64,000 nucleotides of DNA from Tillus elongatus. Its lineage: Eukaryota > Arthropoda > Insecta > Coleoptera > Cleridae. The number at the start of each line of letters is the position of its first letter. Position 1 is the first letter of the stretch. The stretch spans positions 90,243,654 through 90,307,653 of the forward strand of contig OZ023262.1 of NCBI GenBank assembly GCA_964006375.1, written 5' to 3'. Positions 31,895 through 43,467 of the stretch are shown here, in pieces. The translations under genes and the position numbers were made by a program. The notes below the pieces were generated by a model, which was not told the DNA's origin, made no database searches, and was given only the letters and a program-made list of their open reading frames with translations.

Positions 31895-32710
31895 AACCGA
31901 ATTAGTTTTTTAACGAAAGTTCGTAGAAAAATATTCTTAAATAAGCGCGAACTAGGTCTCCTAGAACCTATATCCGAGGTTGGTTTCAATTCTCATATAA
32001 TAGACATACAGGATGTTCTCGGTAATCGGGAACAACAGCTAACTTCCTTATCTTCAGAGCTGCAGTCCGTTACATGGACAAATTTGTGAAAATCTCTATC
32101 TCTAATCTGTCACCGGAAATCGCATTGCGCAACAAATGTCAGATATGTCGACATAACCTTATTATTTTCAAATTTAGGCATAGTGAATTTCCCCCACGAA
32201 TTAATTGTATCTCGAGCAGTCTTTGCGCTCGTCACGCTATTTTTCTCTAACATTATGTATTCCATGGACAACTAGATCACGGATAAAATGTTCAGGGCAC
32301 ACCAAGTGATATATATAAGTACTGCAAGTCTCTGTAAATAATGTGTTACAAATTTCGTTAAAGTTACAAAAGTTTTCCATAAAAAACTTAATTATTTATA
32401 AAGGAAATGTACCTATCAAATTATAAATATTGCAGGTATTTTTCCTTACTAATTTTTTGGGTGGTTTTGTTTAGTGACCCAATCGAACCATTTTTGGCAA
32501 CAAAACAACAAAAAAGACTTTGAAAATAAATTTGTAGTTATCCGTGAAACTCGTTATGTTATTTTTCTTCAATTTGGTACCTACCCAGGTTGCGTTTACA
32601 TAGGTTTTACTATAGTTCAAGATTAAATATTCCAGCTTAATGGGAAATTGAGTAATTAGATTTAAAATATTTTTACGAAAATTGTTTACCATAACGTACT
32701 TGCTACATCC
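31895..32710 (+). repeat. Family A repeat, copy 5
   Basis: The left core at 31905-32005 (AACGAAAGTTCGTAGAAAAA, GCGCGAACTAGG, CCTATATCCGAGGTTGGTTT) is followed by a diverged interior and the terminus ACGAAAATTG...CATAACGTACTTGCTACATC at 32679-32705. There is no AT tract in this copy. The interior from about 32330 aligns with copies 2 and 6. Confidence 0.6.
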
Positions 32711-33234
32711 AGACCCTTTTAAATACTACTTATTTACTGTTGCTGTATCCACGCTTTAAATGATAAAATATTGCAGCTCTCTATATGAGCCTGACAAATA
32801 AAGCAACCTCAAATTCATTTTTGGAAAAATATTTTAAACAAATGAAATGAGGTAAGAAATTAAACCGAAATTGAAAATCTTGGTTCGCTGCTTCGCCGCG
32901 GGGTTCTCCTCCCATTTCTACATGTTTACAATTACCCTCAATGCACAAACAAGAAAAAATTCTTGGAAACAACCCCCAAGAAAGTTACGAGACCTGCGGT
33001 GAATAGTGATTCTGGGCGGAGTAAAGAGGATTTTAAGGAAGTATAGCTGCAAAACGTGATAAAGGCAGCTTATAGAGGTCCAACTAACTTGTTTTTCGCA
33101 CTTTCCGCTCACATTTCCTTTTTGTTTTCTTACCTGCCAAGCACCGCTATTCCTCCTGGTCAAGTAACTTTTTTGGGGGCTGTTTGCAAGAAATTTTCTT
33201 GTGGTATGTGCATCCGGAAGCGGTTCTAAGCATG
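32711..33234. other. Spacer, nothing recognised
   Basis: No gene. Short G-rich and A-rich stretches around 32880-33180 without recognised structure. Confidence 0.45.
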
Positions 33235-33612
33235 TCTCTGAAAAAGTTTTATAAAAGTCCCTGGTGTGTTAATCTGAAAATTTACAGAAAATTTAATCTT
33301 TATTTACATAATGAATGTACCTGCTAAATTGTAAACATGGCAGGTATTTTTCCTTATTAATCGCTTAGACTCTGTTTTAATCAACTTAATCGAACCAGTT
33401 TCTGCAAACAAAATAACAAAAAAGTTTTTTAAAACAAATTTGTAGTAATTTGTAAAGCTAATTGTGTTATTTAAAAAAATTAGTACCCACGCTGCCTTTA
33501 TGTGTGTTTCACTATGTAGCAAAACTGCATATTCTAGCTTAATGGAAAAATAATCAACATCTGAATTTTTTTTACGAAAATTCGCTACCATAACGCACTT
33601 GCTGCATCTAAA
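33235..33612 (+). repeat. Family A repeat, copy 6 (right half)
   Basis: Parallels 32330-32705 over its length and ends in ACGAAAATTCGCTACCATAACGC plus the CTTGCTGCATC terminus at 33573-33606. The similar minus-strand open frames in copies 5 and 6 (MVNNFRKN..., MVANFRKK...) are by-products of this shared repeat. Confidence 0.6.
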
Positions 33613-34231
33613 CTCTTTTCAACACTTATTTACTATTACTATATGCATTCCTTTTGAGCTGAAGTAATTAAGTAGTAACATATTGTTAAACAACCTGTAG
33701 TAGGTGTAAAACTAATCAAGTGGCGCCCCCATTTTATCAACATCTTGTTAAAGAACCTCGCTTGCTTCTACTGTTTAAAAGCTGGCGTTTATTTACTTTA
33801 CCGGCAAATTTACCGATTAGATTACTGGTAGAGTTTAGGTATTTTGATAGATCTTTATGACGTTTGAGTTGAGATACTGTTAGGTTACCATTCTCGAAAT
33901 GAAACATATAACAACTGTTTCCTATTAAATATTTAAAGGAGGTTGAGACGTATTACACTGTACACTGTTTTGTAGGTCTCCGTTTGTAGAAAAACGCATT
34001 GGACGTTGGATATGTTAAACAAGTAACACCTGCTGGAGATTCAAGATTGCGCGAATAAGTTCTACGTTCGATTCTTCGGCAATAGATTTATCCCTTTTGT
34101 CCCTTGCTAGTTATTACACTTGACCATGAGCGTAATGATCAATTTGCAAAGATTTTGTTCCGTTAGCCGAAGCATTATGAAATAACATACATGCCCGACA
34201 TTGATCTTTTCGTGGCCGATGGAATCCGAAC
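33613..34231. other. Spacer, nothing recognised
   Basis: AT-rich DNA with no recognisable gene or repeat. Confidence 0.5.
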
Positions 34232-35397
34232 TTTTTTTATTATTTCAACAGCACACCACGAGGGCTTACAGCCTAAATACTTTCGTACCGTGGGTGTCGA
34301 TAAGGAGGAAAGAGGAAACTTGTTAATTCTGGACTTGAAGATTTGGAGGTTCGGGGGAGAAGGAAAAACATGTGCCGGCAAGGAATTCCACAATTTGGAA
34401 GTCCTCGGGACAAAAGAGCGGGCATAACAAGATGTTCTATGTCTGGTGACCTGGACAGTAAAAGGATGCATTCGCTCTGTTCCCCTGGTAGATCTGTTGG
34501 GGGAAGCAGTTGGAGGAACTATGGAAGAAAGCTCCTCTGAGCAGTGCCCGTGTTGATATCTATACAAGAGAGAGAGGTCACCAACGGCACGTCGGTGGGC
34601 AAGGGATGGCAGCCTTTGGGTGAAGGTAGGGTCACCGATGAGACGTATAGCTCTCTTCTGAATTAAGTCCAGGATAGCGAGTGTAGAAGCAACAGCAGCA
34701 CTTCAGATGTGGGAGCAGTATTCGAGGTTTGGTCTTATTTGTGAAGTGTATAAGGTATATAGATTACCTGGTGAAAAGTATTTGCGAGCCCGGAAGAGGA
34801 AACCTAATTTCTTAGCAGCCGCTTCTGCAAATTATGTGACATGTTGGTGCCAATTGAGATTTCGATCCATAGAAATGCCAACAAGTGAAAAAGACTCATT
34901 ACTTTGAATAATTTGGTTGTTCATTGTGATAGGTCTAGGACTGGTGTATCTCTTATGAGAAAGAAAGCAAGACTGAGATTTGGTGGAGTTGAATTGTACA
35001 AGATTTCTACTTCCCCAGTAATATTTTTTTGGTGATCCACGGAGATAGAACCCACCATGAGTCTGCGATCGTCATCTAATTGGGCTAAAGAGACAGGCTT
35101 AGAATATTGTATATTTGAGTGGATGGTGCTGTCGTCCGCGTAACTGTGAACTGGGTTGGATATGCTAGAGATGAGGTCATTGATGTGGAGAAGAAACAAA
35201 GTAGAGGCTAAAGCTGAACCTTGAGGAACTCCTGTTTAGAGGAATGGCTATCCACGACAACAGAAATGCTCCGGTTGGAGAGGAAATTTGCTGTCCACGT
35301 ACAGAGTTTTGGTGGTAGGCCATAGGCCGGTAGTTTATTAAGCAGGCGCTGCGTGCCAGACCTGATCGAATGTTTTGGATGTGCCTAGAGCGACAAT
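34232..35397 (-). mobile_element. Family J LINE, 5'-truncated copy 2
   Basis: Minus strand. The poly(A) is seen as T7 at 34232-34238. The C-terminal 130-codon frame (34567-34175) reads HRTSCYARSFVPRTSKLW and SLPAHVFPSPPNLQ. Upstream, separated by frameshifts, are the thumb region, YADDSTIHSN (about 35135-35150), LLHINDLISSISNP and, at the far end, motif A (about 35360-35397), where truncation occurs. It covers RT motif A to the 3' end. Inactive. Confidence 0.82.
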
Positions 35398-35705
35398 TAC
35401 AAATTAAATAAAAATATTTTCTGTATATCGCTTTGTATGCTTTTTCTGTATTATTAATGCACAACTGCATATCTCAACTTACCTATGCAAGGGATAAGAG
35501 TATACGAAAATCTCATGACTGGTAAAGTTATCTAAAACCAGCCAATTTTCCAGTTATCTAATTGATGTAGAGGTAGCGATAAAATCTGTAACTGTTCAAG
35601 AAGCAAGTAAACATTCATCTTGTAGCACAACAATCGAGTTTATGTCCTTCTTAGAGGAGCATTGCTTTTTTCTTTCATGAACAATTTCATAAATATATTT
35701 TTGTG
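35398..35705. other. Spacer, nothing recognised
   Basis: About 300 bp between the family J copy and the hAT element; no gene seen. Confidence 0.5.
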
Positions 35706-35713
35706 GTTACATT

Positions 35714-38692
35714 CAGTGGCGTGCACTGCTAGGTAAAGTATGGTACGAAAACATTTTAAAAGGTAAAAATTACTTACCACGACACGCCAAAATACGACCT
35801 CATTCAGAAATTTGTATTATAATAGTTCTTGCGGGGATGCACTTATGCTGTTTGTAAAACCGTGGCTTCTTGGAAAATAAACACTATACACATTTTAATA
35901 GGCAAATCAAACACTAATTTTTTATAAATCAGATCAATACGGCGGACTTTTTTTAGAAACTCATTTAACACATCATCATAAAAATTAGTATTACGTTTTA
36001 ATTCTTGCATAAGACAATTGAAATAATTGCCAAATTACTCAATCTTTCTTGTCCTTGAGTATTTAGTAAGTAGGTGTGAATGCGTTTCAACCCCGAGAAA
36101 GATCGTTCTGCCGAAGCGCTACTAGCTGGTATCGTCACAATAATATTGGCTAATATAGTTGTGGAAAAACGTGGGACATACTGTTTTTCCGGCAAAAAAT
36201 AATAATTTCATCACTATTAAGACCGGAAAATTCTGATAAGGAATATAAACAACTCAACTCGTTTTTTAATCTGTCATAATCAAATCTTTCATTATATTTT
36301 GTTTTCAGTTCTAAAAAAAATGTCTTCAGGAAAATTAGACTTGAAATCCGAAAAAGAGTCCCGATCCAGAGGACGAAAAAACCTAACTGCCGCTCGTTAT
36401 ATCGATCAGAAATTTCTATCTTTATATCGTCCAATATTTCTCGAAATATTCGTTTATAATGTACTTTTACCTCATTAATATTTCGCTTTCTTTTTTGCTC
36501 ACCGCTAAAGATTACCATTTTTTCATAAATGTTGTCAAAGTCATTGTAAAGATTATCGATAAACTTTTTAAATTCCTCTATTTTTTTTAAACAATAACTA
36601 CTATCTACAATTTTTGTAACTATTATATTAAAAAGAATATCAGTTCGCATAAAGATTACATTGAAAATTTCTAAAAAATAATTGAATTCAAAGTCCTTTA
36701 AAATAAATTCATACATTCTAGCTGCTGAAAGCGTTTCTCCGTCCCAACAGGCTTGATTTTTGTTATTTTCAATAAAAACATTAAGGAGACTTTTAAGTTC
36801 ATTAAAAATTACATTAGTTGTTCTTGAATTATAAACCCATCGAGTCAGTACAAGGCGCGGTAATTTTTTTGAACAGAATTTACTATATAAATCCAATCGC
36901 TTTGTACTCATATGGAAAAATGTTGCTAAGTTTTTAACTGTCGTTAAAAAGTTTTAGGTTTCCACAATTCTTTGGCAAGACTTTGATAGAACTAGATTTA
37001 AAATATGAGCATTACACCAAACATACAAAGCATCTGGACAAGTTTCACGAACTTTCTTTTGAACACCATGAAAGAACTGCGGCTCCGTCGTAAGTTTGAG
37101 AGATTAATTTTGAACAACATTTAAAGCAATTTAAAAAATCGATAATAATTTGTGTTAAAGCTTCAGCTGTACGATTAGAGCTCACATCAACAAACCCAAC
37201 AAAACGGTCAACAATTTCGTTAGATTTGTTAAAATATCTTAAAATGACACAAAGTTGTTCTTTTCCACTGACGTTTGGGGTCTCATCAATAATTACAGCA
37301 ACATACCCTGTTTCTTCTATTTCCAGCTGAATTCTATTTTTAATTACAGCTGCTATGCTATTTATTAAATCATTTTTTATTAGGTTAGAAAGTCCACTGA
37401 AGACGGCCGTGCCCTCAGTTTGGACAGCTAATTGTAAATGGTCACTCAAAATCCCGTCATAATTTGCAAGTAACTTGACGCATTCTACAAAGTTCCCACG
37501 ATTTGTACTTTCTACCGATTCTATATGTCCACGAAACGGCAGCTCTTGTTTCACCAAGTAACATGTAATATCAATAAGCCTTCGCATTACATTTTTATTT
37601 GTATCTACTTTTGCATTATGCCTTTCGATTTCTTCTCTAAATTGGCGTGTTTTGCCAAAACTCGGTAAACCAAGGGCAGCATTTAAATGGCGTGTTGACT
37701 GATCATGTTTTTTGGAGGCGTTAAAAAATTATTTAGGTCTGTGTAACCGGTACTATTCCACACATTTTTTTCTTTGGAAAATAATAAACATGTCCAACAG
37801 TACATTTTGTTGTCATGTGCACAACCACAGAGCCACTTATAATTATCGTAAAACTTACTACTGAAATATCGCGAAGTTTTCTTAGATTCTTGCATTAATT
37901 TTAAAGTTGCAATAGGTCGGCCTAGTTCAATCACTCTGTTTTTCTTCATAAGTTAACATGGTGAATGTTGTTTTTAGCTTCCGAATGCAGTGATTATTAT
38001 AAGAATCACAATCACACACTGACACGGACGCACTCATATTGTTTTTAGTTTTGTTTTTAAGCACAACCACAGACCAGCTATTGTCTATAATCAGTATAAT
38101 CAAAGGTTTAACTGTCTCAAAATCAAGGGATGCTAAACAAAAACACTGAATATCAGGATCTAGATAAATAATTGAATATTATTTGGAGTGCATGAAATCG
38201 ATTGCAACTAATCATTAACTGGCCAAAGTGGCTGATGCATAATAATGCTAAATTAGGCGCCAATTAAGTGGCTAAGGTTCAAAATATCAGTTCACATTGA
38301 ACAGTATTGACCCTATCGACACGACATCCAGGTTGTGTTAAGAACTGTGAGATTTTGGCGATGACATGAAGGCGGCCGTCCTACCTACATGCATAATATT
38401 CTTTGAATAAGCATTGCTTTTGGTTTACGTATAACTAAATAATCTAATGGTTTTAATAGAGCCGGCTGCGGCGAGAGGTGAGAATAAATAATAAATAATT
38501 TTAATATATTATTATATTAGGAGTTGTAAAAGACCTGGAAGAGTATAGTATAATAAAATACAAGTATATTATATGGATATGGAATTAGCATTTATTTTTT
38601 TAAACAAGATATCTTAATTCACTTAATTTTGTATAGGTAATTTTTCCAAGGGTAGGCAATGCTTTTATGCTTCTATTGAATGCACGCTACTA
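35714..38692 (-). mobile_element. hAT transposon, complete ends
   Basis: 2979 bp flanked by the exact 8-bp duplication GTTACATT (35706-35713 and 38693-38700). The ends are CAGTGGCGTGCA on the left and, read inward from the right, TAGTAGCGTGCA (10 of 12 match). An 8-bp duplication and CAGTGGCG-type ends are diagnostic of hAT. The transposase remnant inside is on the minus strand. Confidence 0.93.
35998..37949 (-). pseudogene. hAT transposase (ZMYM1-like)
   Basis: Four minus-strand frames in order. 37949-37683 carries a TTF-type zinc finger (WLCGCAHDNKMYCWTCLLFS). 37587-37045 carries the catalytic region, with QELPFRGH, VAVIIDETPNVSG (first Asp) and QTYDGAAV (second Asp). A short frame near 37010 has WCNAHILNLV. 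36911-36150 holds the middle, alpha-helical part (LVLTRWVYNSRT). The end (36195-35998) is the hAT dimerisation domain (PASSASAERSFSGLKRI, RLSNLAIISI). Breaks near 37683, 37045, 36950 and 36180 make it inactive. Length and domain order fit ZMYM1-like hAT transposases. Confidence 0.9.
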
Positions 38693-38700
38693 GTTACATT

Positions 38701-39608
38701 GTCTCTAATACTTTGTATTTTTATGTATGAAAATTATATCAAAAAACTTCGTCACTCCTATCAAATATCTTTTATCAGATGCTGAACATAACATGTGAAC
38801 CAAAGTCCGCGTCACGATAAATATCCCAAAATAATAAATATCACTTTAGATAAAATGTTTCGAAAGCGGACTATTGTAACTCGATATTGTTCGGATATTA
38901 TGCATTTCTACATGGCAGAACATATAAAACTAGGGCGGTTTTATAGATCTTTAAATCAAAGCGCCGTCACATCAAAATAAAATATGGTATCATATTGGCT
39001 ACATAGAGACGGCAGCTCCTCAATGTTTATGACCATGGTCGGGAAATAAGCCCGCTGCCACTGACGTTTATGAGATATGTATTTGCAAGCCAGTTGCCGC
39101 TGCTGTAAATTTTGAATACGGAATAGACGTCGTGAAGCTTTACTTACAACTTCATGAAAATATAGCCTTTGACGTCTGAGTCGCTGAGCAAATGTAATGT
39201 AGGACATAAAGCCTTTTAAGATGTTGTGATAAGATTACATCTCTGGGGTAAAATCTGTGAAAATTTATTAGGGAAGTTTTTATCACGACAAACCTAAAAG
39301 CTAAAGAAAATATTGCCTCAATAAATCGTGGAGTCAACATAGTAATTGCATATACTATATTATGTCCTGTTATAAGTGTCATACTTTTAGTGTCTGTATA
39401 TAACAGGATTTAATACTTTTTTATAGCCGCCATCTTATAGGTTCCATTAATCAACAACTAAAACATTATTATATGTTTTCAGTAGTTTAATTACAACACT
39501 TCCAGAAAAGGTGTGTCAGTATTATATTACCTGAATTAAGCTTTACTTTATAATCATCACATTCTGAGGGCTATGTTGCCGTAAGTGAAGACTGAAACCT
39601 GTGATAAG
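38701..39608. other. Spacer, nothing recognised
   Basis: About 0.9 kb without a recognised gene. An 83-codon minus-strand frame (39207-38956) is Arg/Gln-rich and has no domain I recognise. Confidence 0.45.
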
Positions 39609-39794
39609 CAGTGGCGAAGCGTGGATTTTGGCTACGGGTATGGTGAGCTGAGTGGCTTAGGGGATAGCATGATAGATTAGTAGTTCAAAATCAATACGCA
39701 GACATACGGAATTAAGTAAAATCAAAAACCAAAGTAGATTTTTTATGAATGAGCTAAATCCTTCTCTTCTTCTTTTGAGCAAACGTCAATTGTA

Positions 39795-41600
39795 CAGGGT
39801 GAGCGAAACTCGATGTCTCGGCTCTATTGTAAGAAAAGGAAAAGCGATAGAAAAAAATCTGAAAAGAGGTTCTTAAATAGGATTGCGTAAGGTCCATTTT
39901 TAAGCCAAATTTGCATATTTTTGGATATTTGGAAACTGAAATAATGACGTCATCGAACTTTTTTTCCTAGAAACATACCAATATTTTGGCATATCTGATA
40001 AAAACTATTTTTTCTGGACAAACTATGTAAAAAAAATCGTTTTCCGTTAAAAAGTTAATAAAATTTGTAGAAAAAAGTATGACAGAAAATTCGCGCAACC
40101 ATCACGATATTAACAAACAAATAACAAAGTTTTATTTGTCGTACCAACATTTTATCTGTCAATAATTAAACTAATGGTTTACCAATATTGTTTTGTTGTC
40201 ATTTCACTTGGAAAAATGTTTACGCACAATGAAATAGTCGATATGTTATTAGTTTATGGCGAATCTCAAAAGAACCCCAGAAAACCAGTTCAGTTATACG
40301 ACCAGAGCTACCCTCAACGTGTTATTCCAAGCTAAAAAATATTTTCAAGATTAGAACGCAATTTACGTGCAAATAACGAGGCATTTTCTTCTCGAAAGGG
40401 AAGAAAAATTGCTAGAAGGTTCAATTCTGACAATACTGTTGCCACTGTTTTGCAGTATTTTGAAGACCATTCAAGAAATTCGATTGAGCAAGCCTGTCGT
40501 GAGTTGAATTTAAAATATAGTTCGGTACAAAAATTTTAAAAGAAAATGGTTATCACGATTATAAACTTCATAACTTAGAACACTTGTCAGATAAACATCA
40601 ACAACTAAGAATTAATTATATTGCCCAAGTGATGGTAAACTTGATCAATGGCAATCTTTTTTTCAGCATGTGTTGTGGACGGACCAATGCCGTTTTGTTA
40701 GTAACGGTAAGTCCAATAAAAAAATGAGCATATTTGGGCTATTGAAAATCCACAGTTTGTCGATCCGATTGAAAATCAAGGACACTTCGGAATTAACGTT
40801 TGGTGCGGTATTATTAACGGGCATTTGATTGGTCCATATTTTTACGAAAGAATTTTACCTAGTGAGCAATTTGCAATTTCTCCAAGAACAACTTCCTGTG
40901 CTGCCATTACATCTGCGAGCAAACATGTGTTTCCAATATGACGGAGCTCCACCGCATAAAGCAAGAATTGTCCAACAATATTTAAATGAAACTTATGGAG
41001 AAAAATGGATTGGTATAAATGAACCGATACAGTGGCCGCCTAAATCACCGGACTTGACCCCACTAGACTTCTCCTTGTAGGGAGCTTTGAAAAATAAAAT
41101 TTACAGAACACCATCTGTTAACTTGGAACATTTAAAAGAAAAAATCAGAAATGCTTGCGATGAACTATCTAGAGAAATGTTTCATAAGGCTTCAGTGCGA
41201 GAAGTAGGGCGGAGATTGGATAAGTGTTTAGAAGCAGGAGGTGGTCACATTGAAAATTTGTTGCAATGATTGCCTACATACTTTCTTTATTGCTGTGGTA
41301 AAAGTAGTAACATATAATGTGTTTTATAATATAAATGATTAAATAACTTTTTAACGGAAAAATATAGCAATTTTTTTTCTTTACATAATTTGTCCAGAAA
41401 AACTGTGCCATAATATAGGTATGTTTCTGGGAAAAAAAATCGATGACGTCATTACTTCAGTTTTCAAATATCCAAAGATATGCAAATATGGCCTAAAATG
41501 GACCTTACTCAATCTCATTTAAGAACCTCTTTTCAGATTTTTTTCTATCGCTTTTCCTTTTCTTACAATAGAGCCCGAAAATCAAGTTTCGCTCACCCTG
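39795..41600 (+). mobile_element. Mariner-like transposon, DD41D, long inverted repeats
   Basis: TA duplications lie at 39793-39794 and 41601-41602. The termini are CAGGGTGAGCGAAACT on the left and its exact reverse complement on the right. The inverted repeats extend about 260 bp (39795 to about 40059; about 41342 to 41600) with small indels. Each contains the palindromic octamer TGACGTCA (39945-39952 and 41444-41451). It lies in the 3' part of the old hAT element. Confidence 0.93.
40216..41269 (+). pseudogene. DD41D mariner-like transposase
   Basis: Begins at the ATG at 40216 (MFTHNEIVDMLLVYGESQKN), a DUF4817-like N-terminus. A TAA at 40333-40335 interrupts the frame, and another stop follows near 40540. 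Helix-turn-helix-like sequence: NSIEQACRELNLKYSSVQK. The catalytic region reads LWTDQCRF (first Asp; the usual following Glu is Gln), FQYDGAPPHKA (second Asp) and SPDLTPLDFSL (third Asp). Exactly 41 residues separate the second and third, giving DD41D. A TAG at 41078-41080 replaces the expected Trp after FSL, then the tail KNKIYRTPSVN...GGGHIENLLQ follows to the stop. Several frame breaks make it inactive. Confidence 0.88.
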
Positions 41601-42174
41601 TACGTAAAAAAACTTATTATGTAGAAGAAGATGTTTTAACTAGCCCATTTTCGATAGCAAGCGCAGTGGCGATTTCTCCTAGTGAGCTAGGTGTGCGCCG
41701 CACACCCTAAAATATAATTAAAATGTGCACAGTTAAATATGTTTTATTTCTTTTTCCCTTAGTCTTAATACACTACATATGTTATGACAATCGATTTAAT
41801 TTACTTATTTGATTTCATAAATAGTTGGTTAATAGTGACTTGGAATGAAGTCGGCACCACGTCTTCATTCAGAAAATATAAGTAGGTCAATAGCAACTGG
41901 GAATGAATTCGAGTTAGGTGTGCGTTGTTATTTCCGAACACTTCACTCGACAGAGCTGTATTGGTATACAATACAGTCCCCCACCCATGTGTTTAAAATA
42001 GTAAGGAAATACCATTCGTTTTAACACTGCAGTGAGCGGTAAAAATACCGCTTAAGACAAATGAATGGAACGCCGGTTTAACAAACGTTGTGATAGCATT
42101 ATTTACAAACATTACAACTGCGCTTGCCTGGACCACAGTATTCTAGAATCAAAGACTATAATACATTTTAGTAA

Positions 42175-42562
42175 ATTTTCGTAGAAAAAATTCACTAATG
42201 GGGAGATCTCGACTTTTGAATTTTGAAAAATTGTTTGCAAATGAGCGCGAACTAGGACCCCTAAAACCCATATCCGGGGTCAGTTTCAATTTTTATATAT
42301 AAGAATTTAATTTGAGTCAAGTTTTAAAATATAGAAATTTTTGATTAAAATGAAGAAACTGATATCAAGTACCATCCATATTTCTAGAAATTGTAATGGT
42401 ACATAATGAGGTGAGGTAATTTTGGCGATTAGAAATCAAATGACAGAACTTTAGAACAATTGACATTTAGATTAAAATTTAGTCAAAATTGCATCATTTG
42501 CAGTCACAAGTTTAGACTTATTTGTAAGGTGCTTTGTACTATTTATATAACAATAAACTATA

Positions 42563-42657
<95 letters not shown>

Positions 42658-43002
42658 GGTGTCACACCGATAACTCAAAATATAATCGGCCGATTTTGAT
42701 AAAAGTTGGCATGTACCTTCCTTCTGTAAATGTATTGGATAATTTCGTTAGTCAGGAAAATCGGACGAGGTTTTCCGGGAAAATTTTGAGTTTTTATTCG
42801 AAAAAAATTTGTATCTCAAAAAATAAAAAGATAAGATAACCAAATTTGGTAGGTAGGTTTACGATATAAAAATTAAACTATACACCAAAATTTAGATTTC
42901 TATCTTGCAAGATAAAAAAGTTATAATAAAATATTTTGTGCCAGATCATTTCTATGAAAATTCACTACCATAACGCACTTGCTGCATCCAGGATTTTTAC
43001 AC
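42175..43002 (+). repeat. Family A repeat, copy 7 (with internal (AT)n 42567-42654)
   Basis: The most complete long copy. The left block 42175-42305 contains AATTTTCGTAGAAAAAATTC, GAGCGCGAACTAGGACCCC and CATATCCGGGGTCAGTTTC. An AT tract follows. The right block has ACTCAAAATATAATCGGCC, GTTTTCCGGGAAAATTTTGA and the terminus CACTACCATAACGCACTTGC ending TGCATCC. Left and right ends are partly inverted (TAGTAAATTTTCGTAGAAA against the reverse of the right end). Confidence 0.7.
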
Positions 43003-43225
43003 ATTTTATTATTTAGTACCATATTAACATTGAACTACTTTTAATGTTTACAGTTTTCACCCCGTTCCGGACAGTGCTAACGCTAACACAAATTTGTGTG
43101 AAGAGAAGAGCTTGATAATAATTCCATGTTCTTTTCGTGTTTTAAAGTTTTAAGTGACTTTTTAATTTGTTAGTGTTGCAGTGGGAAATTAATTTATTTA
43201 TCTACGTATCATTCCCATATAGGTC

Positions 43226-43376
<151 letters not shown>

Positions 43377-43467
43377 TTTAGTGTTAATAATTTTTAAAAC
43401 CACCACTAACAGCAACTCGTTACCGCACACCCGAACATTTTGGTCAGGAGACGCCACTGAGCAAGCG

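Noticed and set aside
32471..33591. Two similar minus-strand ORFs (73 and 95 codons) as a duplicated small gene
   Set aside because: Their similarity comes from the non-coding family A repeat in which both lie.
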